Source of the DNA: Leclercia pneumoniae
GTDB lineage: Bacteria; Pseudomonadota; Gammaproteobacteria; Enterobacterales; Enterobacteriaceae
DNA: 64,000 nt
Direction of reading: 5' to 3'
Assembly (NCBI RefSeq): GCF_017348915.1
Contig: NZ_CP071383.1
Span: 3,348,001-3,412,000 of the forward strand
Position 1 is the first letter of the stretch; each line of letters begins with the position of its first letter. The translations under genes and the position numbers were made by a program. Shown here in pieces: positions 11,931 through 20,128 of this stretch. The notes under the pieces were generated by a model. That model made no database searches. It was not told where the DNA came from and saw only the letters and a program-made list of their open reading frames with translations.

Positions 11931-12161
11931 ATGACTGAACTGAATACTGTAAAACCGTCTCGTCATTTAACCGTAAGTTCTTATCGCAGACGTCACGAAG
12001 ATCGTCGGACCAAAGTGCCGAAAGGATACAGTCTGCACGCCGCGCTGAACCTGAAAGGCGACTGGCTGGAAGCGGCAGGTTTCAAAACCCACTCCCGGGT
12101 GCAGCTTAGCGTTGAGCAGGGCAAAATTGTGATTGAGCTGATGAACGAAAACTCGGCCTAA
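11931..12161 (+). CDS. SymE-family type I toxin-like protein
   Basis: A 76-residue protein with the SymE core (LTVSSYRRRHED, then LHAALNLKGDWLEAAGFKTHSRVQLSVEQGKIVI), an AbrB-like swapped-hairpin fold that became an RNA-targeting or nucleoid-condensing toxin in E. coli SymE. The E. coli protein is longer at the C-terminus (113 residues); this one ends after the core. AAAGGAG lies 8 bases before ATG 11931. No antisense SymR RNA can be confirmed by eye. It sits between ygbA and the native 5' end of mutS, so it belongs to the host side of the island junction. Confidence 0.7.
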   Translation: MTELNTVKPSRHLTVSSYRRRHEDRRTKVPKGYSLHAALNLKGDWLEAAGFKTHSRVQLSVEQGKIVIELMNENSA

Positions 12162-12274
12162 AGGGGCCACATTTTGCTGCGCGAGGTCATTTTTTCATGC
12201 GACAATAGCCTTAATTCATGACCATTGCGTCGCTTAAATCGTACTATTTTCAAAGAAATGGACATCATCACTCC

Positions 12275-12343
12275 ATGACCACTACCGACAACTTAGACGC
12301 TCACACCCCGATGATGCATTGGTGTGTTAATGCTGATTGTTAA
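12275..12343 (+). pseudogene. mutS: stranded 5' end of the native mutS
   Basis: ATG 12275 opens MTTTDNLDAHTPMM, the expected start of an Enterobacter-type MutS, preceded by a leader that resembles the one before the intact mutS. After codon 14 the frame runs into unrelated DNA (HWCVNADC) and stops at 12343. The intact gene at 36966 carries a divergent version of the same codons ([14 protein letters not shown]). This is the leftover of an insertion in mutS codons 9-15. Confidence 0.9.
12296..12318 (+). repeat. left attachment site copy
   Basis: 23 bases in the native mutS start that match 36987-37009 with two mismatches: one in an Ala codon (GCT/GCC) and one in a Pro codon (CCG/CCA). The 8-base core ATGATGCA is the last stretch before the sequences part. 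Confidence 0.8.
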
Positions 12344-12370
12344 CGATAATTTTCCATCAAATTATAAAAA

Positions 12371-12389
12371 CTACATTTTAACCTACACC
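12371..12389 (+). repeat. arm-type repeat, left end
   Basis: CTACATTTTAACCTACACC recurs at the right end (36843-36860) with one or two changes, in the same orientation. Such short repeats near both ends are typical integrase arm sites; this function is inferred. Confidence 0.5.
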
Positions 12390-12484
12390 TTTGTAACCAT
12401 CTGATTTTACGAATATTGTTTGCGGTACTCACCAGCGTTATAATCCCTCTGTTTTCCATCTCTCTAATAACACAGGGCATCGCC

Positions 12485-12850
12485 ATGAGCCGATACCATG
12501 TATCCAGCAGTGAAGGCCAGTATGAGAAAGACTCTGGCGAACAAGTTTTGGCTAATAAGCTGGGGATCGCTACTTCTGATGAGATGGATGAGGCTGAACT
12601 TGTCCTGTTAGAACAACTCTACCAGTCTGTTTTTGAAGAACAGTTCCCGGAAGGGCTGCTCAGCGTAGCCATGCTAAAAAGCTGGCATCGCCGCTGGTTA
12701 GGTAACATCTACGAGTGGGCTGGACAAGAAAGAGCGGTTAATATCAGCAAAGGCGGCTTTATGTTTGCGCCCTCAGCGCAGTTGCCAAAACTGCTGAACG
12801 AATACAACACGAAATACCTTGCACTCTGTAGCGGCAAAGATGAAGGATAA
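12485..12850 (+). pseudogene. Fic-family protein, truncated before the catalytic motif
   Basis: Encodes 121 residues with the N-terminal part of a Fic/Doc domain (LLEQLYQSVFEEQFPEGLLS, then LKSWHRRWLGNIYEWAGQERAVNISKGGFMFAPSAQLPKLL). The catalytic HPFxxGNGR motif that should follow is missing: the frame stops at 12850, and the following bases do not restore it. The product could not transfer AMP. ATG 12485 is the likely start. It is the first gene inside the island and probably a decayed toxin or effector gene. Confidence 0.75.
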
Positions 12851-13210
12851 CTAAGCCAAGCAAGACGAAGATGCGAGAGCTTTTTGAACGAAGCTCCGGA
12901 GCTAGCTGATGACTTACTAAATTCTACAAACGATGGTGCGCCACAGAATTCTTAATGCCTGAACGAGAAGATTTAACATAAGCGGTATGTTCTTTGTTAC
13001 TGTCATTGATCACCAAGCCCTCTCTACCCCTACAAGCTCTTGATGACCATATCTGGAGTATCACTTTTCTGATGTAATCTATTGACGAAGTTAACATTTT
13101 AAAGCCCTAACTATAGCTTCTGTCATCATGATGAAACGATTATAATCCCAGCAGTTACAAAGAAATCAGTTACTGAACTTGAATGAAAACTGAAAAGGAA
13201 GATCGTGGCG
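12851..13210. other. gap without a gene
   Basis: About 360 AT-rich bases after the truncated fic. I find neither a continuation of the Fic domain nor another reading frame that looks coding. The last bases carry the AGGAAG ribosome site of the next gene. Confidence 0.5.
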
Positions 13211-14362
13211 ATGGGATTTGAAAGATGTCGCAAATGTCGTGGTAAAGGAGAAGGGATTTTTGACTGTCAGAACTGCTCTGGCACTGGTCGAGAGCCAAAG
13301 GAAGGAAAACCTTTTGGCCAATGCCACACTTGTTACGGTGATGGTGAGTATGAGCAAGTGTGTCCCGCTTGCTTTGGATTGGGAGAAATATATTCACCTA
13401 CCGCATTACCTGACGATTCAAAATATATTGATGGATTAGAAACAATGAAAACTTCTGATATAATTAACATTGCTACTGAACAGTTATTGAACCTTGAAAG
13501 CCGGGAGTTTGATGTAATTACAGTATCAAAACCAGTTTCTCCTGATGCAGCTGTAAACCTTGCAAAAATAATATCGAAACTATCACCTATCGTCGGTAAT
13601 CTAATTGAGTTTCATACTTGCGACTACCTCAACTCACAGGACACATATGCTGAATTAGGACATTGGGTTCGTCAAGACCCTGGTTTCCCTGATACAATTT
13701 TTGTTAGCGATGAAATAACTCCTACGCCAGGATTTGAAATTAAAGCATGGTTTCCTTTAGCTACGGAGATAACGGCCAGATTTAAGGATAGTCAAAATCA
13801 TTTTTCTGAGGATCAAACTTATGTAGCAATGTTAGCATGGCTACCAGAGTATCTTATTTTTGGGAAACCAAAGGTAATTGATATAGTAATAGTTTCAGCA
13901 ATGTCCGTCGCAAGAGCACGAGATCTACATTATCATCGTCCACCGGACTATATTGTTCTAGAACCGGAAGATACAACATTAAGGACAGGAAACCTGCAAC
14001 AAACTAATACTAATGGATATAAGTTTCAAGGTACTCAGGAACAATTTATTGAAGCACAGCAGTTAGTTGCATCTTGGCAACCTCATGCTCAAGAATATAG
14101 CCCCACACCAGAATATCAAGAAATGCTTAGAACATTAATTGCAAGATACCCATACCGGTTAGATACAAATTTTGCAAAAATGGATAGGATAGTTCATCCA
14201 CAAATTGAAGAATTCAAAACACGAGTTCATAACACTCGTTTTCACGGAAAAACGATTGGCGCATGGAACAAGCTTTTATCTAAAGGAAATGAATCTGAAA
14301 TATTGATTGCGTTATCCGATACCTTTGGTATATCCGACGACGGAGATACCGCCGTCGAATAA
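13211..14362 (+). CDS. predicted restriction endonuclease with DnaJ-type zinc domain
   Basis: A 383-residue protein. Residues 6-58 hold four CxxCxGxG-type repeats (CRKCRGKG, CQNCSGTG, CHTCYGDG, CPACFGLG), the pattern of the DnaJ cysteine-rich zinc domain, but no J domain. Residues 160-178 fit a PD-(D/E)XK nuclease: Pro160-Asp161, then Glu176-Ile-Lys178, in FPDTIFVSDE ... GFEIKAWFPLATEI. It converges with a DNA methyltransferase, three bases apart, as restriction partners often do. The nuclease role is inferred from the motif and neighbour; the zinc domain could bind DNA or hold the dimer. ATG 13211 is spaced better from AGGAAG than the GTG at 13205. Confidence 0.6.
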   Translation: MGFERCRKCRGKGEGIFDCQNCSGTGREPKEGKPFGQCHTCYGDGEYEQVCPACFGLGEIYSPTALPDDSKYIDGLETMKTSDIINIATEQLLNLESREFDVITVSKPVSPDAAVNLAKIISKLSPIVGNLIEFHTCDYLNSQDTYAELGHWVRQDPGFPDTIFVSDEITPTPGFEIKAWFPLATEITARFKDSQNHFSEDQTYVAMLAWLPEYLIFGKPKVIDIVIVSAMSVARARDLHYHRPPDYIVLEPEDTTLRTGNLQQTNTNGYKFQGTQEQFIEAQQLVASWQPHAQEYSPTPEYQEMLRTLIARYPYRLDTNFAKMDRIVHPQIEEFKTRVHNTRFHGKTIGAWNKLLSKGNESEILIALSDTFGISDDGDTAVE

Positions 14363-14365
14363 TTT

Positions 14366-15427
14366 TTACAAGGAGAGAAAACGCTCCATACCTATTTGAA
14401 AATAGGTGGGGTCTATCTCTCCAGCAAAAGATTTTCTACCTAACCGGTGAGCAGCAATTGAAGCAGAAAATAACCCACCAAAGGGTTCCCAAATCACATC
14501 ACCTGCATCACTTGAAGCCTGAATAATCAATGACATCAGATCTAATGGTTTTTGGTTAAGATGAGCAGCCTTAGCTAATTGGCCTGGAACGCTGATCCTT
14601 TCACCACCTTTAAGAGTATTACGCTCCCAAACATTAGTGAATCCCATAGGACAATAAAACTTTGCTCTCATTTTTTCCCAATCTTGGAAGCTCATAGGCG
14701 TAACGCCATCAGCAGAGAAGTATGGTTTACCAGAAACATCGCCATGCTCATTAGCATACTCGACTAACTTGACAAACATTTCTGGAGGAGGGATATACCA
14801 TAAATGCCCCTGATCCAAATATTTTCGGGTTGCTACATTTTTAACACCACAGGCTTCATTTGCTTTTTTTAAGGCTAGTTTTGTTCTTTTCCATTCACGG
14901 TAAAGCCAATGTTGCAAAGATAAATCGTTAATTTTAGGCTCAAAAACATATTGCACACACATCTCTGTCACGACAGGAAATCGTCTTATCTTTGCAGTGT
15001 TTACATTACCTGCAATATGCCCCTTGCCTTTATTCCATATATTTGCATTAACATAGCGCCAACCATGCTTCTCTAATATAGGGTGTACAGAGGCCCAACC
15101 TATTTCAGAGTTCCAAAACCATAACGTTGTTTGCGCCGTAGCCTTTTTACTCCACTCTATGACATGAGGTTCATACCATTCAGCAATCGAGGTATGATCA
15201 GCCGTATCACCTTCGAAACCTAGTATCCCATAAGCACCATCTGAAATAATAACGGTAGGTTCATCCCATGATGAGTACAAGTCTAAGCTATTTCCAAGTT
15301 GAATTTTCGCATCATTATTGCACCATTCATGTACACTAGGAGAAGTTTCAATTTTAATGCTTCTCCCTCTTCCAACAGTACTTCCAGGTATTATTTTGTT
15401 AATTGTGGGATTACTATTTTCAGCCAT
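14366..15427 (-). CDS. DNA methyltransferase (adenine-N6 or cytosine-N4), partner of the predicted nuclease
   Basis: A 353-residue enzyme predicted to methylate the exocyclic amine of A or C in DNA and protect the host from the convergent nuclease. Motif order suggests the beta class: the catalytic motif comes first (VIISDGAYGILGF, residues 59-71) and the S-adenosylmethionine motif last (WEPFGGLFSASIAAHRLGR, then FAGEIDPTYF). LNQKPLDLM before it is typical of the class. The catalytic tetrad reads D63-G-A-Y66 rather than DPPY/NPPY/SPPY; the outer residues fit but the two prolines are replaced. The target site cannot be read from sequence. Confidence 0.75.
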   Translation of the reverse strand: MAENSNPTINKIIPGSTVGRGRSIKIETSPSVHEWCNNDAKIQLGNSLDLYSSWDEPTVIISDGAYGILGFEGDTADHTSIAEWYEPHVIEWSKKATAQTTLWFWNSEIGWASVHPILEKHGWRYVNANIWNKGKGHIAGNVNTAKIRRFPVVTEMCVQYVFEPKINDLSLQHWLYREWKRTKLALKKANEACGVKNVATRKYLDQGHLWYIPPPEMFVKLVEYANEHGDVSGKPYFSADGVTPMSFQDWEKMRAKFYCPMGFTNVWERNTLKGGERISVPGQLAKAAHLNQKPLDLMSLIIQASSDAGDVIWEPFGGLFSASIAAHRLGRKSFAGEIDPTYFQIGMERFLSL

Positions 15428-15774
15428 TGAAACACTCTCGCATAATGGATCTCCATTTAATATTATACATGATTAAAAAACAAAGATAAACAAAATTCAT
15501 AGCTTGTTTTTCACCCTTGGACTGCAATTATAATTCAAGCAGTAACAAACAATTAAGAATCAACAATTGTTAGAATAAAATAATGACTACACTGATATCT
15601 CGCTCCTTTTTATCATGAAAAAACGTGATAATTTAGGCAGAAGTTATTATTAATTTTACGTAGAATTATGTGTATTCATTAAAATATCTCTTCCAACTTA
15701 CAATATGAAATTAGATATATCTAAATATTAAAATAGATTTTTATTTTAATCTCTCTGTAATTAATCCTTTGTCT
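15428..15774. other. AT-rich gap upstream of the methyltransferase
   Basis: About 350 bases of AT-rich sequence. It should contain the methyltransferase promoter (leftward) but I cannot assign boxes with confidence. No gene is seen. Confidence 0.5.
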
Positions 15775-16000
15775 CAATCAAAAGGTATGGATTGGACCAG
15801 TCAGTGACCTCTTCATATGAAACAAACCCATCATGTTCTAGCGCCCCCCTTATGACTGGTAACATAATCGTAGACAGCCAGACCTTCCAGCCCCTGTAAC
15901 ATGTGTGACAGCAGCTTTCGGCGCATAACATCCGAGTTCCTGAGTTTACGAGCTGTCACACCTTTGTAGGTAATGTTAAACGGCTGCCGTATCGAGTTGG
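15775..16000 (-). pseudogene. frameshifted duplicate of the 3' end of the polymerase-like gene
   Basis: Read on the minus strand directly after the stop of the gene at 16001, this segment encodes NSIRQPFNITYKG ... RRKLLSHMLQGLEGLAVYDYV and, after a frame change, ALEHDGFVSYEEVTDW-NPYLLIE. These match the last about 75 residues of the upstream protein (RNAVRQ..., RRCLLSHMIQGIESKAVYEAV, SIEHDGLVTNREICWNHPYLELK) at clearly below identity. It is thus a diverged homologue's tail and not a recent copy, left beside the functional end, probably by recombination between related elements. Confidence 0.8.
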
Positions 16001-17470
16001 TTAATGTTTTTTTTTCAATTCAAGATAAGGATGGTTCCAACATATCTCACGGTTGGTCACAAGCCCATCATGCTCAATCGAACTGCATACACCGGGATTA
16101 GCCAGCACTGCTTCATACACCGCCTTACTCTCAATACCTTGGATCATATGGGACAACAAACATCGACGAACACTTGCAGTGATCTTGTCAGGTTTAACCA
16201 TATAAGTCTGACGAACGGCATTGCGTATGGCCCAGCCACGACCGGGGCAATTAACATGTTCATCAAGATAATGCGCAACCAACTTGTTAAGTGCCCTTCT
16301 CACTGGCCGAACAAACTCAATCCACTCATCAGCCACACACACCGCTTCATTGTAACCATACAAATCACAAAGCTTACGAAACGCAGCGCTGTCCTTGTGC
16401 TTACGGAATTCTCCAAGTGAGTAAATCAGAGTATAGATAAGCAACTTAGCAGCCTTTTGATCAACGTTGAACCGTCGCATGACCTTCTTCTTGGTGATCT
16501 TTGCCAGCCGCTTACATTTGATGCCGTATCGATCCAGTTCATGTTTCAGGATATTCAGTTGGCTGCTTTTGATATCGTAATTAATACCCACAACAACTTC
16601 CCATTTTATAGCGGCCTTTAGCGCCTGAAAGCCACCGTTCTTCTCAAATGAACGCGTTCCCCGCTCCGCTAGTTTGTATTCAGGGAAGTATTCAACCACC
16701 AAAGGAACACTTGAAACCATCCTGCAACCACGCTCAGCCAGATGCTGGAGGAAGTGAGACTTCAGAGCAGCCTCCCTTTCGTCTTCAGGAACGTAGGCCT
16801 GTAGCTTATCAAGGTTGATACGCAACGCCCCCATGTTGAGATACACCTGACGCATATATTGCTGGGTTTCACGGGATACGTGACGCGTAGCATGGCGGGG
16901 CTTATTAAAGTGCGATAACGCTTTGTGGATCAATTGTTCCTCCGTCATGATCTTTTGGTCACGAACACGCTTACCCACAGACAGATAGATATAGCGATCA
17001 TCACGCTGTTTGTAGTCATCAGGCGAGACTTCAAACCAGCGTTTGAGGTATGCCTTAGACAAAGCAAAAGTGCGGCTTTTCCCATTCCCCCATGAGTGAA
17101 TTTTAATATCTATAATTCCTGCATCTTTCAGCAACTCTAACGCCCGGTCACAACACAGATACTTATCCTGCTTAAAGACAAACGGTAATTCCTTTTTACC
17201 CAGCTCATTATATATTGGCGAGTAATGCGTCCATGGATTATCCTTCGGGGTGTCTTTAGCATAAAGGAAGTTATTACAAACCAGATGCTGCAAAAACCGT
17301 TGAATATCCAGATAGTATGACGGAGACTGGCGACCATCTTTCCCAATGAAAGGTATGTTATGTACATCCTCAATGAACTTATTATAAGTCTCGAGTGTAA
17401 CCAGAATACCACGCTTAATAATATAACCCACAGAACATTTCACAGAACACCTCGTGATTGAAAGTTGCAT
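16001..17470 (-). CDS. family A polymerase-like protein of a mobile element
   Basis: A 489-residue protein without an obvious family name. The C-terminal half carries, in order and spacing, the three signatures of the palm and fingers of family A DNA polymerases: motif A INYDIKSSQLNIL (Asp299), an O-helix-like motif B KAAKLLIYTLIYSLG (Lys342, Tyr346, Tyr350, aligning with Lys758, Phe762, Tyr766 of E. coli Pol I), and motif C SIEHDGLV (His467-Asp468). No 3'-5' exonuclease motifs are apparent. The first about 290 residues have no motif I recognise. Superfamily A-related polymerases of mobile elements (TV-Pol family) are a precedent with proposed primase/polymerase activity. A GTG at 17443 with AGG upstream may be the real start. 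Confidence 0.6.
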   Translation of the reverse strand: MQLSITRCSVKCSVGYIIKRGILVTLETYNKFIEDVHNIPFIGKDGRQSPSYYLDIQRFLQHLVCNNFLYAKDTPKDNPWTHYSPIYNELGKKELPFVFKQDKYLCCDRALELLKDAGIIDIKIHSWGNGKSRTFALSKAYLKRWFEVSPDDYKQRDDRYIYLSVGKRVRDQKIMTEEQLIHKALSHFNKPRHATRHVSRETQQYMRQVYLNMGALRINLDKLQAYVPEDEREAALKSHFLQHLAERGCRMVSSVPLVVEYFPEYKLAERGTRSFEKNGGFQALKAAIKWEVVVGINYDIKSSQLNILKHELDRYGIKCKRLAKITKKKVMRRFNVDQKAAKLLIYTLIYSLGEFRKHKDSAAFRKLCDLYGYNEAVCVADEWIEFVRPVRRALNKLVAHYLDEHVNCPGRGWAIRNAVRQTYMVKPDKITASVRRCLLSHMIQGIESKAVYEAVLANPGVCSSIEHDGLVTNREICWNHPYLELKKKH

Positions 17471-17997
17471 AACACAAGAAACACAGTTGTTTTTACAACA
17501 TCAATTACGAATACCTTAATGAAGGCCAATTTTTTTCATATTACCAACACACTCATAACACTCACGCTCTTCTCGCTCTATTTCCGCTGCTGCTGATTAT
17601 CACTATTAATATGGCAGTGACATACATATACTATATAGTGAGTAATATAGAGTTATATCTGATAACTACCTTGAGGAATGCTTTAACCGATGTAATTGAC
17701 AAAAATACAGAATCGTAAATACAAACAGGGATCCTGTGCTATGGGTAGAATCGTTAATCCCTGCGGTTAATATCAGGGTACTAAAGCCGATGTTTGGAAT
17801 AAAAAACCATCGGCGGTTTCCCCCTACCATTGTACGAGGTGCAAATCTGACACTAAACAGCAGCGGTAATTAGCTGGTCTGTCACACCAAAATTCTGCAA
17901 CAATGGGTGGTTTAAAACCGTCATCTTTCAGGTTTCTGATTTAACATGTCCTCCATTTTCATGCTTTGAAGCAAACGGCATCCCTGCCCAACCACAA
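17471..17997. other. 527-bp gap between Rep candidate and polymerase-like gene; possible origin region
   Basis: No gene seen. It holds an AT-rich stretch near 17620-17670 with TATACTATATAG and, at about 17788-17823, an inverted repeat CCGATG/CATCGG. Lying between two replication-type genes it is a natural place for an origin, but I find no clear iterons or nick-site motif. Confidence 0.4.
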
Positions 17998-19227
17998 TTA
18001 CCCGTCTTTCAGTCGCAACTGAAGCCACTTCTGGCGATGCTTAAATTGCCAGTATTGCGGTTGCGCGAGAATCCCAAGTTTTTCCACCACAAGCGGTAAC
18101 ATAGCCCATATAGCCTCTGAATCGAATAATTCAACACGATAGCGCTCCATGAGTTTATCAACGCGCTTATCAGCAGCTTTTTTCGCTGGGCTGACCTGCT
18201 TACCATTCAGGGTCGCTGATGGTTGGTAATCCGCTCTGGCAACCGGGTAAGGAACATACTCACGTAGCAGGCGAGAAAAATCAGGCTCAAGTTCGGAATC
18301 TACCAGCGCATTACGATCATAAAATGCGAGTTTAGATACCAAATTCTCCATGTTTAGCAGGTTGTTAAGCATGAGCTTTTGCTTGCCGGGTGATAAACGC
18401 AATTCCAGTCGCAGAAACCGCCGAAACTGTTGCTCATCAAGTAGAAGGACAGCCTGTTCATACCTTCTCTCAGTTGCCAGACCCGGAGCATCGGCCTTTT
18501 CGTATATTGACGCGACGATAGTCGTAGACCCCAGCCGTAACCCTTCCTGCTCTCCATGCAAATCATTAAAGTCGCCGCTCCTTGCACCAACCAGCCGGAT
18601 TAAATAGTCGTGGAGCCTCATTCCCACTACATCCAGCGCGTAGTGGATAGTTGTTATCCAGGCATTACGTAATCCCCGATATAGATACTTGCCGATGCGT
18701 CCCTTCCGCCCCAGCCACAGAAACAAATCCGTTATCTGTAGCGGTGAGTAATGCTGGGGGCTAAGCTCTGCTCTCAGAAACCCACGCTGTCTGCTGGTTG
18801 GGTCAAAATGGATTGCCAGCAATATGGGGTGTTTGCGCGATTTAGCTTTCAGTCGGATCTCGACTACATGACGATAGTGCCCGCCACACTCATACTTACC
18901 AGCCGGTCGAACTTTGATCTGGTAGCCCCCACCTGAAGCTAGGCCAAACAAACGCTGTCTGAGTATCTGATTCTCTTCCCAGTCATGCATGTCCGTTACC
19001 CATGCTATTTTGTCTATACTTCCATGCGTAGACTGGCCTGCACCATTAACTCCAAGTGAGGTTTTGTCACGTAAGGATGTCACCCGTTCACGATTAAATT
19101 GTTGCGTCATATTCTGTTCCGATAGTGCATAGCAGCAACAGTGATCCCCTCTTTCATATGCAGGTATCATCACTGTTACTGGTTCTATGATTGGTATGTC
19201 AGGGGTTGGATAAGGCTTACAGATCAC
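17998..19227 (-). CDS. replication initiation protein candidate (Rep_trans-like)
   Basis: A 409-residue protein with features of rolling-circle initiators of the replication initiation factor family: an Asp-Val segment IHYALDVVGMRLHDYLIRLVG, a STTIVASIYEKAD segment with a tyrosine-lysine pair, and RLELRLSPGKQK. It begins with GTG 19227, overlapping the AlpA stop by four bases (GTGA), so the two genes are translated together. AlpA-Rep pairs are common in small integrative elements. Family assignment is from motif pattern only; the nicking tyrosine is not proven. Confidence 0.5.
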   Translation of the reverse strand: MICKPYPTPDIPIIEPVTVMIPAYERGDHCCCYALSEQNMTQQFNRERVTSLRDKTSLGVNGAGQSTHGSIDKIAWVTDMHDWEENQILRQRLFGLASGGGYQIKVRPAGKYECGGHYRHVVEIRLKAKSRKHPILLAIHFDPTSRQRGFLRAELSPQHYSPLQITDLFLWLGRKGRIGKYLYRGLRNAWITTIHYALDVVGMRLHDYLIRLVGARSGDFNDLHGEQEGLRLGSTTIVASIYEKADAPGLATERRYEQAVLLLDEQQFRRFLRLELRLSPGKQKLMLNNLLNMENLVSKLAFYDRNALVDSELEPDFSRLLREYVPYPVARADYQPSATLNGKQVSPAKKAADKRVDKLMERYRVELFDSEAIWAMLPLVVEKLGILAQPQYWQFKHRQKWLQLRLKDG

Positions 19228-19424
19228 TGCGTATTGCTAATCCCGCGCGACTCAATCCAGTTTTGAATTTCATTTGCTCCCCAGCCCACAGCCCGACCGC
19301 TATCACCAGTCAGTTTTTTCGATTTTGGAAAGTCTCCTTTAGCTATGAGCCGGTACAACGTCGCGGACGAGATCCCGGTCAGGTGAAGAACTTCTTTTTT
19401 GCGGAGAATACGGTTGGTGTTCAT
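19224..19424 (-). CDS. AlpA-family regulator, copy 1
   Basis: A 66-residue MerR-like winged-helix regulator (MNTNRILRKKEVLHLTGISSATLYRLIAKGDFPKSKKL, then AVGWGANEIQNWIESR). AlpA of P4-type elements activates or acts as excisionase for the integrase. ATG 19424 is chosen because AAAGGAG lies 8 bases upstream. It overlaps the Rep candidate and is divergent from the reading frame at 19643. A second copy lies at 20580. Confidence 0.85.
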   Translation of the reverse strand: MNTNRILRKKEVLHLTGISSATLYRLIAKGDFPKSKKLTGDSGRAVGWGANEIQNWIESRGISNTQ

Positions 19425-19454
19425 GCTTGTGCTCCTTTGAGCTGTTTCAGGAGC
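19421..19454. repeat. 34-bp direct repeat at AlpA start, copy 1
   Basis: Identical in 34 bases to 20774-20807, covering the start codon, ribosome site and upstream region of both alpA copies. It marks the tandem module duplication. Confidence 0.9.
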
Positions 19455-19642
19455 TGCGTTATTTACAAGCATGAAAAATCTCAAGGATTTGCTTCGGATT
19501 GGCCTCCAGACGTCAATCTTTGGCTTCCTCGGTAAATCACTACGTTATTAGGCGCATCAAAACGTTTAAAACTGGTCATGCAAGGACATCATTCCCATTG
19601 AGGCTCAGTGGTGATAAATCGACCTACAGGATAGATTTGGTA

Positions 19643-20032
19643 ATGACGATGAGCGAGAAGAGCTGGAATGCGGATGCGGATGCGGATGCGGATGCGGATG
19701 CGGATGCGGATGCGGTATGTAACCGTAAGCGGATGGACCATAAAAAGATATTCGATTTTTTTCAGAAGAAGCTTAATCTGGGAATGGATACCAGACATAA
19801 AGTGGCTCTGATTGCGCAGGAAATGACAGGTGAAGGCTTTAATGTACATAATTTTGATGCAGAAAAAGCTGCAGATGTCATAGGCGCATATGTAAACCAC
19901 ATGTATAACGATCTCTTTTCCCACAACAAAAAAACCATTACAAGCTTCGAAGACAATCCGAAGAGAACGCTTTTATTCTTGGTTGTATATTGCTGGAATG
20001 AGCTGGAATTTCTATTCCTCTCAGTCAAGTAG
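19643..20032 (+). CDS. unknown protein with Ala-Asp hexanucleotide repeat, copy 1
   Basis: About 129 residues, function unknown. Residues following MSEKSWN are seven Ala-Asp pairs encoded by a perfect TGCGGA tandem repeat. The central part (IFDFFQKKLNLGMDTRHKVALIAQEMTGEGFNVHNFDAEKAADVIGAYVNHMYNDLF) is clearly related to that of the protein at 21000. After it the two differ completely, so this copy may be a truncated or re-fused version. The start may be 19643 or 19649; neither has a strong ribosome site. Divergent from AlpA copy 1. Confidence 0.6.
   Translation: MTMSEKSWNADADADADADADADAVCNRKRMDHKKIFDFFQKKLNLGMDTRHKVALIAQEMTGEGFNVHNFDAEKAADVIGAYVNHMYNDLFSHNKKTITSFEDNPKRTLLFLVVYCWNELEFLFLSVK
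19669..19710 (+). repeat. TGCGGA hexanucleotide repeat, 7 units
   Basis: Seven perfect units followed by one imperfect TGCGGT. Because the unit is six bases, gain or loss of units changes protein length without shifting the frame. Confidence 0.95.
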
Positions 20033-20047
20033 TTACCTTTTGTCGGA

Positions 20048-20081
20048 GCATCCCCGCTGATGATTCCAGCAACGGGGATGC
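20048..20081 (+). terminator. hairpin after copy-1 reading frame
   Basis: GCATCCCCG/CGGGGATGC with a 16-base loop, followed by TTT, 15 bases past the stop at 20032. A plausible terminator with a weak T run. Confidence 0.5.
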
Positions 20082-20128
20082 TTTGCCTTAGGAGCGTTAA
20101 TTATCTCATGAACCGCCTATGATTGGTT

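Larger units (their letters stand above)
12162..12484. other. native mutS leader and left island end, no intact gene
   Basis: This 323-base stretch holds the original mutS leader, its first 14 codons (from 12275), the left junction near 12311-12318, and the first 165 bases of the island with one arm-type repeat. No further gene is visible. Confidence 0.7.

Noticed and set aside
16004-16420. 138-residue plus-strand frame
   Set aside because: Fully antisense to the polymerase-like gene, whose motifs establish the coding strand.
17471-17997. Iterons or a rolling-circle nick site as a proven origin
   Set aside because: Only loose AT-rich and inverted-repeat features; no repeated 15-22-base units were found by eye.
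19669-19716. Possible CRISPR-like repeat array
   Set aside because: The units are six bases long and contiguous, without spacers; it is a simple tandem repeat inside a reading frame.
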